Below are positions 20,968 to 32,440 of a stretch of 64,000 nucleotides of DNA, in pieces. A program made the translations under genes and the position numbers. Source of the DNA: Lasioglossum baleicum (lineage: Eukaryota; Arthropoda; Insecta; Hymenoptera; Halictidae); the NCBI RefSeq assembly GCF_051020765.1, contig NC_134936.1, forward strand, positions 5,746,186-5,810,185, read 5' to 3'. Position 1 is the stretch's first letter; every line of letters begins with the position of its first letter. The notes under the pieces are model-generated. The model did not search any database, was not told the DNA's origin, and saw nothing but the letters and a program-made list of their open reading frames with translations.

Positions 20968-21622
20968 CGAAAGTATTTGAACGCACTTTAAAACAGTATA
21001 ACTTTTTTTGATGGGCCCAAAGGACCTACCATTTTTTTTTAGCAATTAGAGGAATTAATTTACCAAATGACATGCAAAAAAGATTTTGAAAAAATTGCAA
21101 TTGCTAAGAATTACATGAGAAAGTAAAAGAGGTACCATTTACAACTTTTATATTAGAGCCCGTAATGAAAATTTAAACTATGCGTTTTGTAGATGTATGA
21201 ACATTTCAGCGAAATCGGTTGACGCAGAAAAAAACGACACGCATCGAAAGATCTAAGAATCTATGGATTTTAAGCAGAAACTGACCAAAAGTCGCAAAAA
21301 ACTATGATTTTCACCACATTTAAACACTTGTAACTCTTGGGTATGTTAATCGATTTTGATAAAACTTTCAGCATGAATATAACTAACATAGATCTACAAA
21401 ACATATATTTTGAAATTTCATTAAGGGCCCAAATAAAAAATTTTAAATAAAAAATGCCTTTTTTATTTTTGCATGCAACCTTGTAAATTGTAACTTTTGG
21501 AAAATTCTTTTTGTAGATCATTTAGTAAACCGATACTTCTAATTGCTTGCAAAACAACAGGTCGTTTGGTACAATTATAAAAAAGTTATACTGTTTTAGA
21601 GTCCGTTCAAATAGTTTCAACT
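20968..21622. mobile_element. TIR element with TATTTGAACG ends, about 650 bp
   Basis: Left GAAAGTATTTGAACGCACTT and AAAACAGTATAACTTTTTT are mirrored at the right by AAAAAAGTTATACTGTTTTA and CGTTCAAATAGTTTC. Related internal sequence occurs near 35980-36120 and 42280-42440. Exact ends and target duplication are unclear. No coding capacity. Confidence 0.7.
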
Positions 21623-22362
21623 TAAACTTTTTTACGCAACAGAATTGCGTGAAATTAAATACCATGTTTTTATTGAAACATTTAACACGTCTGCTGGCGG
21701 CGTTATATGTATGTACATCTGCCAGAATGGCGATTCCGTAATTTTGCGTAATGAAAATTTAATTAACGCGCTGTTATTTAAACTAATAATAACACGGGAC
21801 GTGATATTCAGAGGATCTGTCATTCTTCTTTATTAAGTTTTGTTTATAACCATAAAGTTAATTTAATTACTATAATTACTCCACAAGCGATTGCATATGC
21901 TTTGGGTTGAAATGTTTATCGTCTTGAAAACATTTTATTATTTCATTCTCGTGTTGCGTTCACCTGATTCCTATATTCATTTAATGTAAAACTCAGACCT
22001 TAATGAACAAATAATAGGAAAATTTACAGTGTCAGATGGAGAAGCAACGTGTCATTTTCGAAAAGAAGTTTTTAAAATAGCACAGCATCGATAATACTAG
22101 AATTATGATTTGCTAAGAATATTTTAACTGATCGAACCTGGCGCCGATTACATTATCTCCTTATACTCCAAAAGTACGATCAAGAAGAACTCTACTATAT
22201 TTTACGGAGTGTCTGACTTAATTGTGACCCCCAGAAAATCTTCTTCAATTTTGACAGAGTAAATAACTTCTGATGTGTAATTTTCACAAGGTCGTCGATG
22301 TTTTTTTTTAAATAACCACATACATATATTTTCGTGTTGCAAAGCGTAGCTCACAAAAATTA
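21623..22362. other. Sequence with no recognised feature
   Basis: No coding or repeat signal identified, apart from a GATCGAACCTGGCGCCGATTA fragment (22132) resembling the arms at 59481-59840. Confidence 0.4.
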
Positions 22363-22364
22363 TA

Positions 22365-22588
22365 TTGGGTTGGAAAGAAAGTTCGTAGCGTTTTCAAATT
22401 AAGAATCGAGGATAAAATTAAGGTATTTATTCATATGTTTACTCAATAACACGAGAAGTTACCTCGAAAATGGTAAAAAGTAATAAAACAGAACGGAGAA
22501 TATTTTACTGAATAAATCTCTGAATAAATAGCTTAAATTGATCGTTGAATTTCAATTTGAACATGTATGAACTTTCGTTCGAACCCAA
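22365..22588. mobile_element. Short mariner-type MITE, 224 bp
   Basis: Ends TTGGGTTGGAAAGAAAGTTC and GAACTTTCGTTCGAACCCAA, with TA on both sides. Too short to encode a transposase. Confidence 0.9.
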
Positions 22589-23261
22589 TAATACAAAATA
22601 TAGGAGATATAATTAATACAGCGCAAGAGGTAGTTAAAATTTAATGCATCTTCCGTAAAACCGGGGATTATCGCTTAATATTTGATATTCCATTAGGACA
22701 GTCGAATAAAGAGCTAAAAGTTGAAACAGTTCATTCCGGTTGAAGTAGACATTTTGTGAAATTTATGCAACGTCAGCACGTTGAATCGTGCTGAAAAAGT
22801 TTCCCACTTTGAATTTAATATCTTCGCGAATCGATATCGTGCTTGAATGAAGTTCGGTAGCTCGCGAGACGGAGAGAAAGAGGAGAAAAGGGAATAACAG
22901 AAGTTGCCGACATTTTTGCAAGAGCGAACGAACGGTGAACCAATCAGAAGGGTTTCGATCGTTCCATTACAAACAGGAAGTTCCCGTAATTTGCAACGTT
23001 TGCCGTGTGGATTTGAAGAGACATACATATGTATACCGCAAAGCAAGTGCACAAATAGAAAGGAATACTGACATGAGTAAAAATAAAATGAAAGCGGGAC
23101 ACTGCGCGTCGCTGTGGCTACATAAATAAATGCACATCGAGTTCATTACTTCCTGCACCTCTTTTTTCCTGTCGTCGACCACTCTCCTAACTCGAGATAT
23201 ATGTAAAACTATTTCAATTAGCGAGACACCGCGATTCGAAATGGAATAATTCTACATACGG
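22589..23261. other. Sequence with no recognised feature
   Basis: Frames of 64-112 codons at 22714-23182 overlap on opposite strands without domain signal. Confidence 0.4.
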
Positions 23262-24290
23262 TAAACTGTACCGATTACTGTGGTATCATGCTTCGATCGT
23301 ACTTTATTTTAACACGTTACTAGACAGCGGATTTTATGCATTTATGGGAAAAGTGGGTAGGTGTAATTTAGAATAGTAGAAACATTAGAAGAATTTTAAA
23401 ATACAGTTATATCATTTTCAACCGATTAAACATATTAAGAAAGAAAACTTTCTATTTCGTTCCAGATTGTTGTAATTCACGTAGAAAATTTTTATTTTGC
23501 ATAAAGATCCGCTGTCTACACGTTACTAGACGACGGATTTTATGCATTTATGGGAAAAATGGGTAGGTGTAATTTAAAAGTGTAGAAACATTAAAAGGAT
23601 TTTAAAATACAGTTATATCATTTTCAACCGATTAAACATATTAAGAAAGAAAACTTTCTACGTCGTTCCAGCTTGTTGTAATTCACGTAGAAAATTTTTA
23701 TTTTGCATAAAGATCCACTGTCTACACATTACCGACCGGTGATTATTGCATAATTTTTAAAAAATGGTACATACACGGCTATACACTTCTTAATGGAACC
23801 TTCAATAGCAACAGCAATTTTTTTTTAAATCTATGGTACACGGCTATACACTTCTTAATGGAACCTCCAATAGCAACAGCAATTTTTATTGTGAACTAAT
23901 AAGTCACCCTCAATAACGTCATCTAATAGTTTCATTTAAGATTGTAATGTAAAAGAAAATTTCTATGCTTTTTTTAATAGGCTTTCGATAGGTAAGACGT
24001 CTGAATGTCCAACTACAGACGTCTTAAAGACGTCTATGTGCTATCTGGGTAAAGTGTTAATATGATTCCTAATTTATCGTGAATTAATATGTGTAAACAT
24101 TTTATAGAGAAATGATAGTGTCCTGAATACAAACAAAATATTGGTGGCCCTCGAAACCTAATACAACATAAAGAAATATTAAAAAATGAAAACGATAACA
24201 TTTTGTACGTATTATTGCAGACGAAACATAGCAATGTACCAATTACTGCGTACCCATTACTGCGGATTAGAATTCGAAACATCGAGCGTA
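23262..24290. repeat. Long dispersed repeat, copy 1 (MITE-interrupted)
   Basis: Collinear with 34044-37290: TGTACCGATTACTG, ACATTACCGACCGGTGATTA, CACTTCTTAATGGAACC, AGGCTTTCGATAGG, ATTCCTAATTTATCGTG, TTGGTGGCCCTCGAAACCTA all recur in order. Copy 1 carries a tandem pair of hAT MITEs; copy 2 carries a piggyBac-like element and its Tc1 passenger. In copy 1 an internal piece of about 70 bp (CACGGCTATACACTTCTTAA) is itself doubled near 23775 and 23840. Superfamily unknown. Confidence 0.8.
23321..23724. mobile_element. Tandem pair of hAT MITEs sharing one target duplication
   Basis: Copies 23321-23518 and 23527-23724, nearly identical, separated by CACGTTAC and flanked by CACGTTAC and CACATTAC. 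The unoccupied equivalent is visible at 34095-34105 (ACACATTACCGACC). Confidence 0.92.
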
Positions 24291-24785
24291 CGGAGAAAAA
24301 CTACGAATCGAGGCATTAATTTAAGCAAATCCTGAGAGCACAGTAACAAATAATTTCCTTATTTGTTACATTTTAAATGGATAGATCTTTTCTTAATGTT
24401 AACACTGCAGTATAACATCACATGGATAACTAAATACATTCTTTTAACAAGTATTTGAGTAATATTTATTATCTTTAGTTTCAATCTGTTTTAAATTAAC
24501 AGCATTGTAAAGTTCACGTCTTTGTCTTTCTCGATTGCTCCTCGTTATTATTTCTTAATATCTCCATTCTTTCTTTGTTCTTCAAGATATCAGTTCCATA
24601 AGTAGAGTTTCTTGTGCACTTCACTTTACTTTGTTTCTTATTTGTGTTATTGTTTTGTTCATTACTTTTAGATTTAATTTTTGCCATATCTTCTTAATTT
24701 ATCTAAATGTAACGCTGCTTATTATCTTTTACCCACACGTTTTGTAATAACTGTTTTATTAATCAATTATACACATAGTCGTCAC
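24291..24785. other. Sequence with no recognised feature
   Basis: AT-rich, no signal. Confidence 0.4.
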
Positions 24786-24825
24786 TAGATTGCGGATTTT
24801 ATGCATTTATGACAAAAATTTTTTA
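24786..24825. mobile_element. Isolated left end of MITE family 1
   Basis: TAGATTGCGGATTTTATGCA then TTTATGACAAAAA, without a matching right end nearby. Confidence 0.7.
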
Positions 24826-24869
24826 ACATTTATTCGAAAAAGTCCATATAATAATGCTGCACGCGAGAT

Positions 24870-25030
24870 ATGTCGTCTGTAGCACCGCGCGCACGAACGG
24901 TATTGCGTCGCGAGATAACACGTCCGTGGCACCGCGCAAGCGACATTGCGTCGCGTGATAACACGTCTCTGATCTGTAGAAAGAGTACCGGCGTCGCATC
25001 AAAACACGTCTGTGACCTTGTACGAACGGT
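24870..25030 (+). repeat. GC-rich short tandem repeat, about 50-60 bp units
   Basis: ATTGCGTCGCGAGATAACAC and ATTGCGTCGCGTGATAACAC are followed by related GGCGTCGCATCAAAACACG. Three degenerate units in otherwise AT-rich DNA; open frames on both strands are by-products. Confidence 0.6.
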
Positions 25031-26754
25031 ATCGACGCACAGTGAGTCGGCCAGGAGGGCAAAAATAAAAAAATCAATATTTTTTAAATGTATATCTGTT
25101 TACATGAATCTATTTTAAAAATACCATTTATTCATGAACATTCGCCAGAAAAAAAACTGAACATCGATTGAAACAGAACATGTTCCTTCTGTCATAATCC
25201 GACACGTCAATTTTTGTTGTATTATAACCTCAAGTACACGCATAAAGGGAAAACATTACACAACGTATTGTAAAGCGAAAAATTGAATAATTTGCGATGG
25301 ATCATTTAGTTCAAGGTGTGTACTAGTTATTTTGGCTCCCTAGCGGTTTTCACAATTATTATTTATCGTATTTTATTGATTCAAAGTGATCCGTTTGTTA
25401 AAACGCAAAACCGAAAATTCTTATAACTTTAACTAAGCTTTTCGTAAAAAAGGTGAAACATGTCTTGTGTGATTTTTGCTAGAAAATATTCGTAGGACTA
25501 TCCTTTACCGAATTCTATAAAAATTTTCTGCCCGAGCTTGCCCCCTTAATTTTAAAAAATATTTATTTAGGAAGACACCCAGAAACCACGTACGCACAGA
25601 TTTTCGAGAAATGGTTATTATCATCATTATTATTTATTATAAAATCGTACGAAAATAAACACGTTACTAAACAGCCGATTTTGAAAATGTCTTAACCTCA
25701 CCTATTAGAATCAAATCATAATCAAAAATGTATTATACATTACCGTATGAAATTTTAAAAGTGACCTTCATAGAGCTTCTCAAGGTTACACCAATACCAA
25801 ACAAATACAATCATCGTATACTCCTCCTTATACCCTACAACTTTTGTTTGAAACATTTTTTTATACGACTTATAGTCTTTAAGATATGGAATTTTGTCCA
25901 AAAAACGGGCATTCTGACGCACTGTGCGACGTCACGACATAACGCGTCACTGACAATGAGAACGAAGCGGTTAAAACGAGAATTTTAAATAATAATTTAT
26001 ACATTTCGGTCAGCTACATAAGGGTTAAATTTCGAAATTTATATTCCACGTCTAAAGCATCCTTACTTACGCAACGTTGAGTCATAATGAGTTAAGTAGA
26101 GAGGAATTAGGGTTAGCTATCCGTTGCCATCTTCAGAAGATGTGTAAATGTGTATGCATCATGTAGAACGTTCTGTTTACATACACTGTGACCGCAAAAT
26201 CAATTGAGATCGAACGAGAATGGGGGTAGAGGGACGAAATTAAAATAAGTCAGAACCCCGGCGCCTACGAACGCAACAAGCCACAAAAATAATGGGTTGC
26301 GTCATCGCGTGCCGCGCATAGCGTACTGTGTTCGCATGCAAAAAGACAACTTGACTCCATACGAAGTAGCAACTTTCATATTCATGTCTGCCAAGCCACG
26401 TGGACATCTGGTTCGACTTCGGTCAGTCCGTTGAATACACGTAGGACTCAATGCAATACGTATATCGATGCAGTTACAACAAGTCATAGAATAACAAGTA
26501 TTTCATCGACTAAAATCAAATAAAATCAAATAAGGATTATAATTCTTATGAGTAACCGAAAATTTTTTCTCTTGTTGGTAAATGTTGTCGTTGAGAGAAA
26601 TTTATTTCGATCGCTCATTTTTTCTTACAATTTCGATCTATTGCACAATTTTTGAAAAAATTTCTTTTCATATCCTGTAGTAAACTCTAGCTTCCCCAAA
26701 AAAATTCAAATCGTATAGTATAATATTAAAAAGGTTATCGTCTTTTTTAAAGGG
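25031..26754. other. Mostly unassigned sequence
   Basis: Contains the ATTTTGTCCAAAAAACGGGC stretch near 25893 shared with 17388. A moderately GC-rich part at 26100-26480 has no clear coding frame. Confidence 0.4.
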
Positions 26755-26799
26755 TCCGAATAATAATACGGGTCACTGTAATAGTATCTTTAAATTTTT

Positions 26800-26876
26800 C
26801 TAATACTTTTATTGTTTTAAATTACACCTACTAATTTTTTTGTCATAAATGTGTGCATAAAATCCGCTCTGTCTAG
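26800..26876. mobile_element. Isolated right end of MITE family 1
   Basis: GCATAAAATCCGCTCTGTCTA preceded by the family's TGTTTTAAATTACACCTACT segment; no left end found. Confidence 0.65.
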
Positions 26877-27136
26877 TAATTTACTTCTCCTATCTTCATT
26901 TTCATTTCTTTTTTCTATTTAACCACTTAAGGGCAATTTTCACCTCTTCATTTGACTATGTTATTTTTAATCAATCCACAGACATTTTTAAACCAACAAT
27001 ATTAAAAATACAAAATTATGATCATATCAAATTCTAATTTAAATTATTGATGTTTACTGTTTCCCATCTTATTTTGCATTCTCATTATGAACAATCTTTC
27101 TACTAATTGTATCTACTTAATTTTGTTGATTATAAC
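26877..27136. other. Unassigned sequence
   Basis: AT-rich; no feature. Confidence 0.4.
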
Positions 27137-27339
27137 TAGACTGCGGATATTTCTGAATTTATGGCTTATGAAAATATTCAGAAAATGCTAGAATATAAAA
27201 TTCGATAGAACTTGGTAAGATTTTTATTTGTTTTGGATATTTACAAAGGCTGTTCCCATTAAAAATAGGATTTTATTTCATGCCACTTTCTTAAGAATTG
27301 TCTATGAACATTGAAAATTTCATAAACATCCGCAGTCTA
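27137..27339. mobile_element. hAT-type MITE, family 1, subfamily B
   Basis: Ends TAGACTGCGGATATTTCTGA and ACATCCGCAGTCTA, flanked by ATTATAAC and ATTACAAC (7/8). The interior (GGCTTATGAAAATATTCAGA ... CCACTTTCTTAAGAATTG) differs from the commoner subfamily but matches 59236-59438. Confidence 0.88.
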
Positions 27340-27424
27340 ATTACAACTATTTATTACAACTCGCTTCGACTAGTGCACTACTGTTTAACCTAGTTTCAGG
27401 ATTTAATTGTTAATCAAAATTTTG

Positions 27425-28460
27425 GCGAAGTTTCCGTTTACGTCCATCGCCAGAGTTGGATGAAATTTTGGAAATAGGTTCTTTTTTAACTAAAATAATG
27501 ATTGTCAGAAGGATTTTTGGCGACTCGACAAAAGAATTTTTACCATTTCAATGTCTCTCCCTACCTTACCAACACCACTCTTGTATTTTCGTATGCGTCT
27601 CCGCCCCCCCTACCACCTAATCCTAACTAATTCTGACTGCATAAGCTTCCTATTGTAGAAACCAATTAATTGGTTTAACAATTGGAATTTTGAAAACATT
27701 TTAAATTATGATAATTTCCAGAATATATATACATATTTAATAGGGGTGTGCGAGAACCCGAAATATCGGGTCGGGTCGGGAACACGAAATTTTTTCGAGA
27801 TCGGGACGGGTATCCGAAAATTTCGAGATTCTCGAATTTATCGGGATTCCCGAAAAAATAGGGATTCTCGAATTTATCGGGATTCCCGAAAATTTCGAGA
27901 ACCCAGTAATCATTTATATTCGGTTTAATGAATACATTCATAGTTTCGGATTTTTTATTCTAGATGTTTTCGAAATTGAAAGAATGTTGTCCATCACGAA
28001 TTCTTTTCAAGAGTGTCTTATGTCATATTCTCGAAATTTTCGGGAATCTCGAAATTTTTGGGAATCTCGAAATTTTCGGGAACCCGACCCGACCCGACTC
28101 GACCTCTTCTCGACTCGTCCCGACCATCGGGTTTCCGATATTTAGGGTTCTCGCACACTCCTAATATTTAATATCTTCAATTAATTGCACAAATGGATCA
28201 TCACCAGCTCTGTTGATCTCATAGCGCCATAAAAAGTCGCACATGTGATCTATAATTGAATCATTCCTTCCTCAATCCTTAATGCCACCTCTACTTAGAC
28301 TTTAGATTGACATTAAAAATAGTAAAAAAAATTGTCGATAAGGTAGGGACTGACATCGAAATGGTAAAAATCCTACTGACAATCATCATTTTAGTCAAAA
28401 AAGAACCTACCCCCAAAATTTCATCCAATTCCGACGATGAACGTAAACGGAAACACAGCG
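27425..28460. repeat. Foldback of about 1 kb interrupted by a hAT-like element
   Basis: Left arm 27425-27570 (GAAATTTTGG...GGTTCTTTTTTAACTAAAAT, TTTACCATTTC, CTCCCTACCTTA) pairs with 28338-28460. The loop contains the hAT family 2 copy. Confidence 0.8.
27741..28163. mobile_element. hAT-like element, family 2, copy 2 (423 bp)
   Basis: TAGGGGTGTGCGAGAACCCG left, GGGTTCTCGCACACTCCTA right, with a perfect 8-bp duplication ATATTTAA. The interior is rich in GGGTCGGG/CCCGACCC and TTTCGGGAA blocks and folds on itself. Non-coding. Confidence 0.92.
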
Positions 28461-29115
28461 AAAATTTATAATTCTGTCGCACGTCAGCGTTTCGAAATTA
28501 CCCGACAGTATTATTCCCATTATTATTCGCTTGAAAAGTTTCTACAAACTGCAACGAGCGCGAGATTGCATCGGGGTAGATGCGCATCTACAGATATACA
28601 TTCTCCACGCTCACGATGTCCTCGCCGGTTTCATTACTATTGATTAATTTCAAGTTGAGTGTACTTGTGTTCCTCCTATAATTAAAGTTGCTCCTAAACA
28701 GAAGGGGGTTGACTTCCGGGAGATCGATTCAATGAATCGCTCGGCGACTTGCCTCGTTAGTAATGTTTTCATCAAACGTTCGCTGGCCATTGTAAACTGC
28801 AGTTAGCGAGCACAAAGACGGTCGAGGGCAGAATCTCGGAAACTTACCTACTTTAAGGACAGTTCATTAATATTTCAATGTATAAAGAACGTGCGGTCTT
28901 CGAACCGGGCCGATGCTTGCTCCTTAAATACAGTAAATATCCGATGGCCGCAAGGGTCTCGGAAAGGTCATTTGTATAGTTCGTAGAGAGACACTATTTT
29001 TTGTGCTTCAAAGACCGAGTCGAACATAGAAAAGGACAGCGCGCGTAAACAGAGACCGCGTGCGGCCGAAGCGCAGCAAAAAATAGCGTGCCGATGTGAC
29101 CGCTTCATGCAATAA
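28461..29115. other. Unassigned, moderately GC-rich sequence
   Basis: Looks unique in the window. No frame with protein-like composition was found. Confidence 0.4.
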
Positions 29116-29331
29116 ATGAAACTTGTTTGTTTTTACTTATTTTTAATGAAACTTGTGTGTTTTTACTTATTTTTAATGAAACTTGTTTGGTTTTACTTAT
29201 TTTTAATGAAACTTGTGTGTTTTTACTTATTTTTAATGAAACTTGTTTGGTTTTACTTATTTTTAATGAAACTTGTTTGTTTTTTACTTATTTTTAATGA
29301 AACTTGTTTGTTTTTACTTATTTTTAATGAA
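29116..29331 (+). repeat. 30-bp minisatellite, seven units
   Basis: Unit ATGAAACTTGTTTGTTTTTA plus CTTATTTTTA, repeated about seven times with a one-base insertion in late units. It is open in frame and would give a hydrophobic decapeptide repeat MKLVCFYLFL, but I consider the coding a by-product of a stop-free unit divisible by three. Confidence 0.95.
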
Positions 29332-29335
29332 ATTT

Positions 29336-29530
29336 TACCAACATATTTGTGACGTTTTTCCGATTAAAATGATACCAAGGAAAATATAATTTGGCCCACA
29401 TTTACTGTACCCACATGTGAAGCATAATGTATGTTCAACCCGTTAATTAAACCACTAAATACAGTTGAAACTGTATCGTGTTTAGTATCATTTTAATCAG
29501 TAAAATGCCACGAATAAGTTGATGGAAGTC
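29336..29530. repeat. Second copy of the small foldback at 15646-15932
   Basis: Right arm AATTAAACCACTAAATACAG and GTATCATTTTAATCAG is well preserved; the left arm survives only as ATTAAAATGATACCA. Confidence 0.75.
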
Positions 29531-29584
29531 CCATAAAAAAATAATGATTTTTAAGAAGGGGTCCAAATAAAATATCATTTGCAG

Positions 29585-29709
29585 TGGTAGTAACCTTTGC
29601 AGATCTGAAATATGTATATCAAAATTTGACTAAATTCTATCCGAAGGATATGTTCTGGCATTTTTTGAAAATTTTCAGAAGCCATAAATGCATAAAGATC
29701 CTTAGTCTA
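29585..29709. mobile_element. Partial MITE family 1, subfamily B
   Basis: Right end GCATAAAGATCCTTAGTCTA followed by ATTATGAC; the interior matches subfamily B in reverse. Left terminus missing. Confidence 0.65.
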
Positions 29710-30717
29710 ATTATGACTAAACGTTCTTCTTGTGCAAAAATATGTACGATGATAGTACCACACTAATGCTCCTATTTTTGTAAATGTACACGTTACATTT
29801 TACGTATTTTATTGAAAGCAACAATTCTTTTAGTTCTGCTCTTATATTAATTTAAAAAAGTAGAGAAAGTAACGTTCGACATAAATATGTTATTATATTT
29901 AATCAGAACATTTTTAACTGGATGTAATGAAAAATGAATAGAAAATAGAGGTATTGAATTTAAATTTAAATACTTTTTAATGCATGTATATAAGACAATA
30001 TATTATATAATTCTACACATTTTACAAATTCTTCATTAATGTACTCTTGTTTGCGTCTGGGTAGCGTTTTCTGTAGTCTGACACAGCGCTGAGATCATTT
30101 CTACTGTCTAACAAAATGGCTGGCACATTCAACTTTGTTCCAGTTTCTCAACTTATTTTCCATATATGTAGATTTACATTTTCTGATTGCACCACTGGTA
30201 CGTCGACATTCCGCACGTAATTCTTTTAATTAAAAGAACATTTTAATTCACGTTCCATCCCACATACACGATTAAGAATGAAACTACAGGAACGTTTTCC
30301 CATTCTTCACTTTTTGCACTCTAGCCGTGCGCGCGTGCTTTTAAAAATCAACCCTTTTTGCGGTTCAAGTTGTTCGCGCGTTGCATATAACAATGGAAAT
30401 TAAAAATTATTATAGACATTAAAAATTGCTGTACCATTATTTAAAATATTGTTTACATTAATAAGTACATATAGCCCTGCAAAGACGGGTGATACTTGTC
30501 AGTACCCTTCAAGTGAACATTCGTATTTTGTCAACGACCAGTTGGTCGTGCGTATGTTTGGGCCCTAAACTAAACTAAACAGCTATGTAGATTTATCTAG
30601 GATAGCTCTGTGCGTTTATCTAGGAGGGTTCCTGCCAGAGATGATATTGAACACCTGTTCGTCATCTGTAACAACCCTATCAAAATGATAATTTTCAAGC
30701 AAAATTAGAATTCTATG
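29710..30717. other. Unassigned sequence
   Basis: No coding or repeat signal recognised. Confidence 0.4.
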
Positions 30718-30719
30718 TA

Positions 30720-32440
30720 AGGTGAAGTGCCCTAAGTCTGGACAGTCCAAAAGTGATACCTAAATCTGGACAATTGAATTTTCATAGTAAAATTAGTAAT
30801 TAAGACATTAAATAATTATATTATATATTCTGAGGCCTCTCTCTCTCTCTCTCCCTCTCTCTTTAACCACAAGTAGGTGTGAATATTATTTCATTATGAC
30901 ATCAATTGAAATTTAAAAATAAATTCAAAGTCAAAATCATGTGAATTTATATAATAGTTCGAACTTTTGTTAGAAAAAAGGATATAATTTAAGCCCTCAG
31001 ACAAAAAATAATTATCACGCATAATAATATTGATATTTTACAATAAATTGGCAATCAAACTTAACGTAAATAATAATTATTAATCCAAATATTAGATGTC
31101 CAAGATTAGGATTGTTTTCAAATATAAGTACTCCATACTGGGACGCGATGACAGTAGCTGTCCCACTCGAAGCTTGTACGCAATGTGCTTATGCCTAAAG
31201 CCGGACACGCGTTTGTGAATAAAATCAAAAAAACGCATTGTTTGCAAATTATTTAACTAAATGTACGTATAAGTAGTCTTCTATTAGCTTGTATAACGAA
31301 TGTAGAAAATGTGTTTCGGCTATGACGTTAATAATACTTAATTTTTATGTCATAAATCTATCAGTATTAATACCTAACCTCAAAAATTAATTATTCATGT
31401 CGATATAGTTCTTAAAAAATGTTTTTTTCAGATTGTAAACTTGCTTTCAAAATTAAATTTGATAATGGCCATCATTAGAAACAAAACTTTTGATTCCAGT
31501 CGAAAAATGTAATTAATAAGTATCATAAAAAACAGATTAAAGAGAAAGCCGAAAGTGTACATAAAATCTAAGGATATTATTAAAAATGACAGATTGAAGG
31601 AAAATAGAAGATTGAATAAAAATAAAAAATTGAAAAGAAATCAAGAATCTCATCCTGTTGAATCCATCGTACAAGTACAAGCTCTCAATACAGTGGGCCA
31701 GTTTAAGATTCCAAAAAGCACGCATTCTAGAATGAAAAATTTAAGTTCGGTGGATGCTAACAAAGGACCACCAACTGTACTGTCGAAGACAGTAGAAAGA
31801 TCTTGAAAAAAGGAGCAAGAAAAAAAATTATAGAAGAAGAACATTTGTCAAAAAGGAGGAAAAAGAGAGATACAAAATTAGAAAAGAATAGGAACAAGAA
31901 ATCAATAATAATTTACACGAAAGAAAAAAGATAATTACACAACAAATTAAGGGCAGAATGTAATATACAATAATAATATATTCATATGTGCATCATATTA
32001 AAGATTTAATAAAGTTCGATGTTATAGATCAGGCATGGGCAAATTTTTGCTCGATCGGAGGCATTCTCAAAGAATACCCCCACTCCTCCTGGTCGCGCGT
32101 CTCGCTCCCCGTAGCGGCCATAGTGCTTGTAGTACTATAGTGTCTGTTGCAGATTATATGTAAATTCAATTTGTCCCGGTATAGGGTTTACTTCTGTCCA
32201 GGTACTAGCTTAGATTGGATTTAATATGTCCAACTACCACCATCACCCAGGTTTGGATTATTCTTGTTAATACAATTAAGATATTAACCTAAACAATGAT
32301 TTTTTTATTTTAAATTACTTTACAAACTCTGAACTGTATGTTAAAACTCTTAAAAAATTATTTTTGTTTATTTAAAGTATTTTAAAGTGATAACATTAAA
32401 AATAGAAAAACATGCTGTCCAGGCATAGGGCACTTCACCT
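30720..32440 (+). mobile_element. TA-flanked TIR element, AGGTGAAGTGCCC ends, 1.7 kb
   Basis: Left AGGTGAAGTGCCCTAAGTCT and right GGCATAGGGCACTTCACCT, with TA at 30718-30719 and 32441-32442. It carries a (CT)-rich tract (30836-30866) and a remnant of a lysine-rich ORF. TA duplication and size fit the Tc1/mariner/pogo superfamily; pogo-like origin is suggested only by the basic tail. The right end abuts the 5S-containing repeat exactly. Confidence 0.8.
31555..31925 (+). pseudogene. Lysine-rich C-terminal remnant of an element protein
   Basis: Frame 31555-31806 contains RLKENRRLNKNKKLKRNQES, then ends at a TGA. The adjacent frame carries straight on with KKGARKKIIEEEHLSKRRKK and KLEKNRNKKS to a stop near 31930, so a one-base shift seems to have split a single basic tail. 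Pogo/Tigger-like transposases often end in such a region, but no DDE motif is visible here. Not a host gene. Confidence 0.45.
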
